Source of the DNA: Isoetes taiwanensis
Lineage: Eukaryota; Streptophyta; Lycopodiopsida; Isoetales; Isoetaceae
Assembly: GCA_021234155.1 (NCBI GenBank)
Contig: JAJEKV010000112.1
Coordinates: 1,141,032 to 1,205,031, forward strand
Length of the DNA: 64,000 nucleotides
Direction of reading: 5' to 3'
Each line of letters starts with the position of its first letter. Position 1 is the first letter of the stretch. This document shows, one piece after another, positions 12,060-22,557 of the stretch. The position numbers were made by a program, and so were the translations under genes. The notes below the pieces were generated by a model. The model made no database searches. It saw only the letters and a list, made by a program, of their open reading frames with translations, and was not told the origin of the DNA.

Positions 12060-12600
12060 TAACAAATTGCCCCTCAGAATAGAATAGAATAGATTGTTTA
12101 TCGTTAAATGAGACCAATTGGCCTATGGGACCCAAACAAAAAGAGAGCAGCAAGCGTATTACTGTCAGGATTAAAAAAACCCCTGCCCCGAAGGTTTTCG
12201 AGGGAAAAACCTTAGCAGTAATAAGTATGCTGGTACATTGTACAATTGTATAAGACAAATTCAATACTGTCCCCGAGGACACAAATGAGTCCATGTATCC
12301 AAACCTCACGGAGGTATGACCCAACAAGCCCATCGACACCGTATTCAATAACTCATGCAACGGCTGGTCGGGGCACAACTAACCGAGCATACCGGAAGGC
12401 TTCGGATATGGGGAAAAGGCTGGACGATCTGGAGGGCATGACATTCATCTTCAATGGCGGCGTTGGTGGCAACACCGACAAAGCCTATCCTCCGTGCTTC
12501 CAGGAGTCCAATGCCTTGTCTCAACGCGAGGCGATGTGCACCGTCGAATGGAAGCTATGAGTCCCCGCTTCTTCATGGGCAAATGGGTGTATAAGTATTG
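12060..12600 (-). mobile_element. LINE 3' end with (TATTC)n tail
   Basis: Minus strand. The 3' part begins near 12600 with the phrase shared with LINE A (CCCATTTGCCCATGAA...GGGGACTCAT), passes through a strong hairpin (12157-12223) and the phrase CCAATTGGTCTCATTTAACG, and ends in a TATTC pentamer tail at 12077-12094. No coding domain is left, so this is a 5'-truncated insertion, typical of LINEs. Confidence 0.8.
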
Positions 12601-13309
12601 GTGTGGGCCTCTCGTGAGCCTAGGATTGACTTTGCTGGCGATAGTGGCATCTTAGCGTGTGTTAGAGCATGCATCTAGCTCTGGCTTTAGTGCATTGTGA
12701 TCCTTCTTGTAATTTTTTGAAACCATTATTTCTTATATTGTAGTTGAAATAGTTGCAAGAACAATTAATATGAAAAGAACAAGTTTTAAACAATGAACTA
12801 GAATATACTACTCTAGAAAATTAAGTATTTCTTAAAGTTTTCAATCAAATTCCAAAAATATATCTACCTAAGGGTTATTTCTCCTCGTATTCCAGTTTTG
12901 CTTCTCTGACAAAACAAAAACATAATAGAGTTTTACAAAACGTCAACAATATTTTAAAAATGAAATCCATGAATAATCACCCTTCCTCTTCGTGAATCTT
13001 CATCATCGAACTTTGTTTTCGATGATGATTTCCACAATGCTTCTCTTACGTAAGCTCATCATCACTTCCATCTTCATTGTCCAAGCTTATTTGCTTGCTT
13101 CATTGTCGAGGGAACAAGCTTTGTAGCTATTGCATCAATTCGCGACGGGGTCCCACAGTGCTACGGATTGAGGCGGGTAGATGGGAGCGGCATAATGCCA
13201 GCGAGCGAGACTATTACTGTTGCGATTCTGAGTTATTGAAGATGAAAGCCATACTCTTTTTGAGTTGCTTGCTTTTTTGAGATAGTCAGGAATCATTTTG
13301 TGACCTCGG
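12601..13309. other. Intergenic DNA
   Basis: No gene supported. It separates the LINE end from the 5' LTR of the next element. Confidence 0.5.
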
Positions 13310-14533
13310 TATTTATTCGGCTTTATCTTTGGCTAGGGGCGGCTCGGCCCAACTTCGGAAGAAGGAAAATGTGTTTTTAAAACTAGAAGTTATGTTGTCA
13401 AGGATAGACTAGATTTTTAAGCTATGAATTAGATGTCATAGGTTAGTTAACTTTTTTTAAATAAAAGGCTTATAATTAAAACAAGAGCCCGCGTATTGAG
13501 GGCCGGGCGATACTTGGTCGCGAGGCCCTAAACATGAGCAGGGGCTGTATCGGAAGCGTAGAACAATCTAGAATAGGGGCGAATCGATTACGTTAAAGGC
13601 GAATCTAAGATATTTGTGGAATGAACGCCTTTTTCCTATATTTATCTGCTGATTATAATGGATATTATGAAAAAAGGTGATCCGGATTAAAGGTCGATCT
13701 AGCCTTATAAATATAATATACGGCCTCTGTAAAAAATCATTCAACAAGCGTAGCTCTGAAATCTTTGGCCCCTTTGAAGCGGATCTAGAGTCTTGAGTGA
13801 TGAAGTTACGGGTAGATTTGAGTCAAGCAAGCGAGGGAAAAAAAAATAGCGGACTAATATTAGCCAAATGGCGATTTTTGGAGATTTTTGGAAAAATGCG
13901 CTAAACTATAAAGGAGGAATTTTTGGAAAAGAAAAAAAATGCCAAATATTTTCAAAGTTGACCTCCCTTACACCAAGGTTTAGCCAAACATAAGAAAGAA
14001 GGAGAGGAAAAATTCTTCCACTTTAGCCAAAGCGTTTGAAAGTTTTCCTATGCATTTAGGGATAGATTAGCCATACTTTTAATAGCTAATGTAAAAAATA
14101 TGAGATTATTCATGAGATATGAAATAGAGGTTGCTAATACTATATTAGATGGGATGATTTTTGTTCTCCAACTAGTAGATTTCTATTATTAATATGTTCA
14201 TACAATAAAAAGTTTGGCATAGCATAAAATGTTTGGCTAAAGTTTATATAAAGGTTCAAACAAAAATAGCCAAACATTCAAAACTAGTAAAGGAAAATTA
14301 TTCAACTTTAGCCAAACATTGAAATTTTTTCTATGTATTTTGGGTTAAATTAGCCAAAGTTGTTCTAGCTAATCTAAAATATGACTTTAGTAATTTTTTC
14401 CCTGCAAGCAAGATAACGGTTTCTTGCTGGAAAAACCTGAGCCCGGTTGGGTAGATTACTTTTCTCCTAAAGGTTGGAGTACAATTACTTAGCTTCAGTT
14501 GTTTGAAGTTGTTTAGATTCATTAGTTGTATCA
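13310..14533 (+). repeat. 5' LTR of element 1 (with MITE insertion)
   Basis: Matches the 3' LTR over long stretches, for example the segments around AAACTAGAAGTTATG, AAAACAAGAGCCC and ATCTAGAGTCTTGAGTG. About 573 bp inside it (13832-14404) has no counterpart in the other LTR. Differences between the two LTRs are largely small indels in GC-rich spots. Confidence 0.88.
13832..14404. mobile_element. hAT-like MITE inserted in the 5' LTR
   Basis: Present in the 5' LTR and absent from the 3' LTR, which preserves the empty site. It is flanked by the 8-bp direct repeat CAAGCAAG (13824-13831 and 14405-14412). Its ends are CGAGGGAAAAAA and TTTTTTCCCTG, short inverted repeats close to the CAGGG start typical of hAT elements. 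The interior is AT-rich with repeated TTAGCCAAA and a roughly 125-bp block present twice (13980-14110 and 14268-14393). It encodes nothing, so it is a non-autonomous element. Confidence 0.82.
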
Positions 14534-14537
14534 AAAT

Positions 14538-14558
14538 TGGTATCAGAGCCAAGTTTCG
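14538..14558 (+). other. Primer binding site of element 1
   Basis: TGGTATCAGAGCC followed by AAGTTTCG, complementary to the 3' end of plant initiator Met-tRNA with about one mismatch. It lies 4 bp after the LTR end, where reverse transcription of LTR elements is primed. Confidence 0.85.
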
Positions 14559-17459
14559 AAGCCATTGGAAGCTGTGGGCAAAGTCTGTCGGATTAGATGG
14601 GAGATTACTGTATACAGCGGATTATCTTTAACCTCTAGGCTTGTCTGAGGAAGCCGTTTGCAGTCTGAATCTATGCAATTCTTCATGGCCAACAATTTTT
14701 GTTTGGATTGAAGAGCCGGATCTGTGCACTTGTGACAAGAATGTCTGGATTCTGGTTAGATAGTAGCTCTTAATTTTGGCAGATGAGGACGAAGATCTGG
14801 CCTTTTCTGGTTGAACGACATCTGAACGTTGGCATCCTGTAAAGTTTCAGGTCGAAATAGAAGAAGGAAAAATCGCACTTTTTTGTAGGCTTTGATCTGT
14901 ATTGTATTGCTGTCGTTGTTCCTTCTACAACCAAACCACAAGGCCGATTGGGTGACTCTCTCATTTTGGGCGTCTATGCTCTGGGCTTTATGCCTTCCTG
15001 GATTACATCATCTATTAAGTCTTTCAAGCGGAGAATTTGCGGTGGTGAAAGGGGCAATTGGACTCAGGGGATTGCAACGAGGGATGGATTTTTGATTCGG
15101 TTTGTACAAAATGTGCTTGTAGGACATGTCCGATATTCAATGGCGCAATTTTAGGAAATCTGCTGATCGACAGTACATCTATGGCCATGTTTATCTTTAC
15201 CCTACTTTTTAGGGGGTAAGGTGTCTACCTAGTCAGGGGCAACGATGGTTTTGGGTGATTGCATCTTTGGGCTACCTCAGCTATTTGCACGGCACCAGTA
15301 TCATCTTCGTTCTCACAATTGCTCTAGGGAATTATGCACTTGTGAAGGTTCTAGGCAGCTCTCGTGTACTGCCAATATTTCTCTGGATATATAACCTTGC
15401 CTTCCTTGTCGCAAAGATGGCTCTTCATTTGCTTCCTTTGGAGATCGTTGGGCATTTCTCGATCGGTATAGAGGGGCTTTGCCATGGCACATTAGCTTCA
15501 ATCTGGTAATGCTGCGAATGGTCAGCTTTGGTTTTAAGCAGCTGTTTTGTGTAGGCCATCAACAATAGACTTTGAGGTGGCTTTAAGATAGTCCGAAGTT
15601 TCCTTGAAGGTTTTGGAAGATCTCAGCTTGCACCTGGATCTAGCAAAAACATTGAGATGATCGAGAGATTCTTCATCAATATCTGGTTCAGCTGCTGAAT
15701 CCGAACTTGACGTCAGAGCTTTCTTCAATCTAATAAGACCAAGATGGAGAAAGAAAGGCAGAAAATATGTTGAGAAGAAGCTGACAGATGGCGACAATGC
15801 CATTTTGCATGTCAGAATTATAGAACTGTAGTAGTTCTATAACATTCTTGACTATGAGAGAGGAGCCTACATATTTATTCAAATCTTGGACAAGAATAGG
15901 TTTTGCGAGCTAGAAATGGCGTGCAACACCTTCAAATGCTATAGAACATTATATCTTGATGATTCATAGCAAAAAGGGCATACATATGCATTATTTGATG
16001 CAGATGGCATCTGAAAACAAGTTGCGACTTTAAAAGTTGATTCTTGGGGTCATTGATCTTATGAGATGCTATACATGGGACAAGCAATTTTGGAGTGTCA
16101 CAAACCTCTTAGATGGGAGAGATAATAATTGGCTTGATAGAACAAAGTTGTTGAATCTTTTAAGCGGTCTCTTAAAGCGGAAGGCCACTTCATTATTATC
16201 CCTAGAGACTTGAACCCTATTCCAAGCAACGGGCATGAGTGTTCTTTGGGGTTGTTGAAGGGACACAAATCAAGGAATCGAAAGCGGATCGACCTCTGGC
16301 TGAAGAACTAACTATAGTAGCAGCTCAACTTGAGCCATGAGTTAGACACCATGCAGGGCGCCACGGGCGTGTGATCACGGACAAGCATATCTTGCAAAGT
16401 TTGATCCAGACATGTTCTTCTTTAGTTGGTTATGTTGTGTTTGAATCCTTGATGCATTTCCAAGGACGTCCACTTGGAATATCTGATGGGAACACTTGAT
16501 TCGCCGGATCACCAGCATTAGCAAGTTTAGTTTCGTATACAAGGACCTTGTTCATCATGGAGGCATGCCATAAATGACCAGACAATCTTTGGTTTTATGT
16601 GGTAGACCAACATACATGCATTGCAACAGCTTACACAACCTCAAGAGAAATCAGACAACGATGTGTATGTTTTCTACATGGCAAGAAATTGAGCTTCCGG
16701 GGAGTTTATTGTCTGAAGAAAGAAACCTGAGAATCAAAACCTTCCAATAATATTTTCACGTAGATAGTTATTTAGAGGAGGCATTCAAAGTGCGGGTACT
16801 GCCGAATGCTCCTTTTCTGGAGTCGTTGGACTTCTTCTCCTGGAAAAATCATTGCCTGTACGATGGTTTGGGAAAATCCACTTAAGGTTTGGTCTCATTA
16901 TTATGGTCATCCAAGGTGGGTTTGACAAAGCTTTCAGGGTTACTAACTCTAGCTCTAGTGAGCCGATATTTGTTGGCTTCAACACTACAATGAGGTCGAA
17001 AAATATCATTCGTCATGAATATGTATACAAGTGGATAAAGTGCAAAATTATGCTGAAGCAGTGACAAGTGATGCAGAGAATTCCATGAGGATATATATGA
17101 TTGCATGCCTAAGGAAAGGAGCTGATGGCATTAGAGTTAAAATCCGAATGAAATAATGACTCTTCCTATCGATTCATACGTTAGCGATGTAAAATATTTG
17201 GCAATGGTAGAGACAATAACTAATAATTTATCTCAATATTATGCTCATCGATAAGTGGTCGAGGACGATCCATTTTGAAAAGAGAAGGAATGTTGCCATT
17301 TTCCACGCATGGATATAAAAGAATGTCAAGATCATCATCTCGAGAGTCTTGGGAAGTCGAATGGAACAGGAATTTTTTTCATGAGTTACTCGGACGTATA
17401 GGTCAAAAGGATACATGAACGCCATGACCTTCCACATTCTAGACATAGAGGCAATCAAA
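14559..17459 (+). other. Internal region of element 1, unreadable gag/pol
   Basis: The position calls for gag, protease and reverse transcriptase, but no clear motif survives. Short open stretches (for example 15255-15509 and 16852-17064) have no recognisable domain. Frames are broken every few hundred bases. Confidence 0.5.
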
Positions 17460-18240
17460 CTATTTTGACCACTGCGAAGAGATGTTTTATTGGCATAAAC
17501 TTGAAAGAAATGTTCAGAAGTATGTAGAAGCTTGTATTGTTTGTCAACAAATCAAAGCCTCTACTAGCAAGCCTACCAGAGTTATTCAATTTTTGTCGAT
17601 CCTTTTGAAAGCTTGGAAGCACAACACAAAGTCAACTCAAAGGAATGACTAGATTTGGACAGTTGTGGGCAGGTTGTCTAAACAGGTTTACCCTTTCCAA
17701 TGCAGATCGAGCATGATAGTTCCTCGAGCAAGCGAGTTTTTCATGAAGGAAAGGCCTGACACAATTCTAATTGATAGGGATCTATTATTTTGCAGTAGAT
17801 TGTGGTCTGGACTTATGAAGGATCTAGAAAGATATTCTTTGGAATCTCTAATTACAGAACTAGGAGGAGAAGTGTTAGCTTCGGATGAAGTAACAAGTGA
17901 CTTTACAAACATTCTTCAAAAAGCAAAGAAAACTTGTACCCAAAAGAGCCCAGAATTAGCGATTGCTATACTTGCGAGGAAACGAAGGAAAGTTGACTAT
18001 GGAAAAGGTTAATGTGTCTGGATACATATTTCCAAAGAAAACTACAGAAAAAAAAAAGGGTAATAGGTACGTTAAATCGGCTCTTAGGTAATATGGCCCA
18101 TTTCAAATTGACGAGGAAAGTCACTGAGAAGGCTTATCGTTTGCATTTCTATAGCAAATGGACTAACTTGCATCCAGTTTTTAATGTTAGAATACTAATG
18201 CCCTATAAGGGAAGTGAATTTTTTTCATGAGATTCTGCAG
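17460..18240 (+). pseudogene. Gypsy integrase remnant
   Basis: 17490-17560 reads FYWHKLERNVQKYVEACIVC followed by QQIKA, the CxxC half of the integrase zinc-binding domain. 17660-17830 keeps VVGRLSKQ, then ILIDRDLLFCSRLWSGL, matching the conserved LSK and the second catalytic-Asp segment (SDRD..F.S.FW). 18100-18230 reads YRLHFYSKWTNLHPVFNVRI, the C-terminal segment usually seen as Y.L.LP....IHPVFHVS. The D-E part between is lost and frames are broken, so it is inactive. Confidence 0.8.
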
Positions 18241-18384
18241 AAAATGGAACACGCAGAACCTCCTAACATTAAAGGAGACAAGGAGGTGCTAGAGATGATC
18301 ATCAAGATAAGGAGACAAAAACTTCTTTTTATCAAAGAAATATCTAAAGATTGATATGTGCTGGTGTGAGTTAGAATCTTTATT

Positions 18385-18600
18385 AATGATTAAAAAGAGT
18401 CAAGACCTCTAAAAGAACTGAGGCCATTCCTAAAAGAACTGGAATGAACGTCTCTAAAGGAATTGAGATGAAAGACCTCTAAAGGAACTGAGGCCATTCC
18501 TAAAAGAACTGGAATGAACATCTCTAAAAGAAATGAGATGAGAAAAAAAAAAAACTGGAATCAACATCTTAAAAAAGAATGAAGCAATTTTTCCTCAAGA
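18385..18600 (+). repeat. Tandem repeats in the 3' internal region of element 1
   Basis: About three tandem units of roughly 70 bp, each made of 23-bp subunits (CCTCTAAAAGAACTGAGG, CCTAAAAGAACTGGAATG, CTCTAAAGGAATTGAGATG). They lie between the integrase tail and the polypurine tract. Confidence 0.8.
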
Positions 18601-18635
18601 TTGACGCGGGTGTTCAATCTCGAGAAGGGAAGGAT

Positions 18636-19283
18636 TGTTACGGCTTTATGCTGGCTAAGGGGAGCGGCTTAGGCCCAACTTAGAAGAAGGAAAATGTGTT
18701 TTGTAAAACTAGAAGTTATGTTGTCAAGGATAGACTAGATTTTTAAGATATGAATTAGATGTCATAGGTTAGTTAACTTTTTAAATAAAAGGCTTATAAT
18801 TAAAACAAGAGCCCACGTATTCAGGGCCGCGGCTGATAACGGGTCGCGAGGCCCTAAACATGAACAGGGTTGTATCAGAGCAGCCGAACAATCTAGAATA
18901 GGGGCGAATCGATTCTGTTAAAGGCCGAATCTAAGATATTTGTGGACGAACTGCCTTTTTCCTATATTTATCTGCTGATTATAATCAGATATTATGAAAA
19001 AAAATGATCCGGATTAAAGGTCCGATCTAGCCTTATAAATATAACTGTTTGCCTCAGAAGAAATCATTCCAAACTGCGTAGCTCTGGAAATCTTTGGCCC
19101 CGCCGATAATGGATCTAGAGTCTTGAGTGATGAAGTTAAGGTAGATTTGAGTCAAAGCAAGATAACGGTTTCTTCTTTGGGGAAAACCCGAGCCGGTTGG
19201 GTGGATTACTTTTCTCCTAAAGATTGGAGTACAATTACTTAGCTTGAGTTGTTTGAAGTTGTTTAGATTCATTAGTTGTATCA
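18636..19283 (+). repeat. 3' LTR of element 1
   Basis: 648 bp, beginning TGTTACGGC right after the purine tract at 18622-18634 and ending TTGTATCA. It is the intact counterpart of the MITE-interrupted 5' LTR. Confidence 0.88.
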
Positions 19284-19289
19284 TCAGCA

Positions 19290-19556
19290 TTCCATTCCAC
19301 GCTTCCACAACTTCTCAGAACACCATCTATGCATGACTTGGCATTATACATACTTGAGGTTCTAGATGAACGTCTTCAATTCTCGAGCCTTCAAGAGTCA
19401 TTATCATAGATTGTCTAGTATCATCATTACCGCAAAGGTTTTCCCTTGAAACCTTTTCGAGGCGAGGGTTTTTAATCCTAGTAGTAATGATTGTACTAGC
19501 CCATTGTATGGGTCCCATGACCTATTGGTCTCCGTGGACGTTAAAAAATCTATTCT
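19290..19556 (+). mobile_element. LINE 3' end (plus strand)
   Basis: Contains the conserved 3' hairpin (19423-19491), the phrase GTCCCATGACCTATTGGTCT, then CGTGGACGTTAAAAAATC and a short TATTC tail ending near 19555. It lies immediately after the 3' LTR of element 1. No coding sequence remains. Confidence 0.78.
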
Positions 19557-20209
19557 ATTCATTTGGTAAACCAACAGCTAAAGGGCATACAACTAGATTT
19601 ATGCACTTTTTTTACTCAATTCTATTTCCTATGTCTAATTTTACCAATTCTATTGGTCTAATGTCATTTGGACTTTTTTTTTTAAAGTGCGTATCATACA
19701 TACTTTACATACTAGTACGTTAAGTACGGTATTAATAAAACAAGAGCATAATTTGACCTGTCAACTTATAGGTATAGTATGTATAGTACTGTGAGAAAGG
19801 TACGGGACGTATGTAAACGTGAAATACGAGTACGTAAACAACCACTGGGCCCAAATGCTAGACCAATTTTGGGCAAACTTGAACCCATGGTTCGACTTTT
19901 TGCAAAGTATTCATTCGACCCTTAAACGAGATAAAACCCCCATCTTATCCACACAATCTTTAATTCTCCAAATTGATCCAAGGCTATAGCTCCAATGATC
20001 CTATACTCCTTGAAATAGATTGTCTTGGTTAAAAATTTTTATGTTCCAACTTTTTGAAAAGTCACATATAATTTTCTAATTTTAATATTTTATGCACTAA
20101 ATCGTTTTGAGGAGGAGAAGGTTGAGCTAATAGGCTTATGTTGATCCTAACATGGACTTTTTTTCTTTTTTCTTTTTTTCTTTTTTTTCTTTTACCTTTT
20201 AATGAAAAC

Positions 20210-20945
20210 GGATTGAATTGTTTTAGGAGCATGGTCTATGGTCTTAGGAATGGTGATTTATGCATCCATGTCCAATCCCTTTGGAACCCCCTGTTATTGT
20301 GCTACATGTTGTATCTTATAGAAAGCACCTCCTATTGAAGGCCTCCCACCCATTCAACCATATCGCAGATACCCTAGCAAAGTCTGTAAAGCCTTGGTTG
20401 TGCACTAAATATTTTCTTCTTATCATGATGGAAGCCAATGAAATCAAAGCCCCCAAACCTGTCTCTGAGATCCTTATACCATCGAAAGAGTCTCAGAGAG
20501 AGTTCCTAATTCAACAAATTTCACTTAACATTAATTTTTGTATCTCAAGCTATGACCCAAACTATGTTGCTGTCGAAGGAAACCACTTACCTAATCGCTC
20601 GAGAATATGTTGTCTTTCCAAGAAGGATCTTAGAGATGGTTTTTTAGCACAACAAATTTCATCTGAAATGGAGTTTTGAATCTCAAGTTACGCCAAAAAA
20701 GCCGCCATCGACATTCTTTCACTAGAGAGAAAGCTTATGTACTTTCAAATACTCCTACGGCAATAGAATTTTCTACGAAAACGATATCTCTATATTATTG
20801 GTCCCATCTTATGTGATATGTTTTTTCCTCTACATTTTCCTTGATTTTATATTGATACAATGTCATTTAGGCTACCAAAGGTGGTAAGAAAGTTGCGTGG
20901 CCTCTTGGTCTTCGTGGACGTTAAAAAATCTATTCTATTCTATTT
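20210..20945 (+). mobile_element. LINE 3' region with possible coding remnant
   Basis: The end at 20900-20945 carries the LINE 3' phrase TCTTCGTGGACGTTAAAAAA and a (TATTC)n tail. Upstream, an open stretch at 20260-20679 reads 139 residues including HPFNHIADTLAKSVKP, loosely like the last helix of an RNase H domain, and a repeated (Q/A)QQIS motif. That could be the C-terminus of a LINE ORF2, but the match is weak. Confidence 0.5.
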
Positions 20946-22250
20946 ATAGCTAGAGTGGCTATATGTTCGTGTCCATGTTGCATAGGGCAAATTACTTGTC
21001 GAAAGAGAAACTTATAGTAGCATAAGCAGTGATGCAATCATTGTCTAAATGGTGTCAATTTTAGACACATCAAAATGACATTTTAGAACGTTTTACGAGT
21101 GGAATATTTCAACAAAGACTTCTCAAAAACTTCGGTCAAACATTCTAAAACATTGCAATAGCAGTTAAAAAGAAAACTCTTGAAATACTACATGATCAAG
21201 TAGGTTGGAAATTTAAAAACTTCTCTACACTATAAAATTACAAGCGATGCTGTATTATGAGGTTTTGCTTTTCCTATGTGACAGATTCTTGGCGTGTGAC
21301 ATGCTATGATGGCCCCCATAACCTAGCCTGTCAAAATAATAATGACATATTTTGTTGGAAAACCATATAAAACAAACAAAGTTTTTTAAAGGGGTTCTTA
21401 TGTTTCATTCATATTTTATTGGAAAACCATATATGACAACTCTAACAACAAACAAAGTTTTCCAAAAGGCATACCTAATGTTTATTCATGAACATATTGT
21501 AGGTAATCACAATAAAGATTGAAGCCAAATATGGGAAGTCCTACTTGTCCGAATAAGCCATCACAACAGTTAAGAGCCTAATATGCTTGATAATGCTTCA
21601 GGCTCGTGCTTAAGGGCCATCTTCTTTTGCTTATACAGCTAGATGAGATATGTATATTTTATAATTTTTATTTTTAATTGGCAAAAAAAATGTCCTCTTC
21701 AAAAAGATATATTAATCTTAAAATTTATAAGATGAAACATCCACCTCATGAAATTCCACCATTCTTATTTATCAACCACCTTCATGCTTGAAACAAAAAA
21801 AATACATGGCATTTTTGTGGACTTTGGCAAAAAAATTTCTTCCCCTTTTTTTTTGTCTTGACATTTTAAAGCCATATCGAAAGAAAAAAACACAGAGTCT
21901 TTCTGATTTAAGACTAGTTCAAACATGACGGTGGATGTTAAATAAGACACTCGCTAATAGATGGGGCATCTATATTTCTTGTGATTTCATACCTTAATTC
22001 CACTATTAAAAAAAAAAAAACTACTTTTTTAAGGGTGGATTTTCACATGAAACTTGGGGTGCAGAATTAGATCTCTAGGTAAAATATCCACCTCATCCCT
22101 TTTATGAAGGTGGTCCATTGAATTGGGAGGTTCTTTTGTTTCTTACATATTATTATATGTGGTTATATAGAAGTACTACAAAGGTAAAAATATTTCCATC
22201 ACAATTTTATTTCTATCTTAAAAACTAAAATTATCTCTCAAACAATTACT
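20946..22250. other. AT-rich intergenic DNA upstream of the QWRF gene
   Basis: Holds a diverged duplication at about 21350-21500 (TTGGAAAACCATAT...AACAAACAAAGTTTT twice). No gene seen. The stretch just before the QWRF start codon (about 22260-22557) is more GC-balanced and probably contains its promoter and leader, but no clear TATA box was identified. Confidence 0.5.
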
Positions 22251-22557
22251 GTGGTTAAAAATGGGTACAGCGTCGCTGTTACAAACGTGAGATGGATAGT
22301 AACACTGTAACAGAGTCCGGGTTCTGTTCCGACGGAGAGCTTGGTACAACGGGCTATGGTAACAGCGTAATTTCTTCCTGTTCCTTCTAACTCACTAGTC
22401 CGGCGAAAAGGTCACTTCTTAGCGGCCATTTCATTGGAAATTTATAGACTCTCTAGATCCGACCCTAAAGCTTTCTTTTGTAGATCTTGAATATATTGAA
22501 GTGTGGATTAAGTCTCATCATACAGCATTGTAAATGAATCTTTTCTGTTGAAAAAGA

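Larger units (their letters stand above)
13310..19283 (+). mobile_element. Ty3/gypsy LTR retrotransposon 1, decayed
   Basis: Two long terminal repeats in the same orientation: about 13310-14533 (interrupted by a MITE) and 18636-19283. A tRNA-iMet primer site follows the first and a purine tract (GAGAAGGGAAGGA) precedes the second. The 3' LTR starts TGTTACGGC and ends TTGTATCA. Internal DNA is about 4.1 kb with gypsy integrase motifs at its 3' half. The 5' LTR start is blurred (TATTTATTCGGC in place of TGTTACGGC), so the target duplication could not be checked. Confidence 0.88.
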
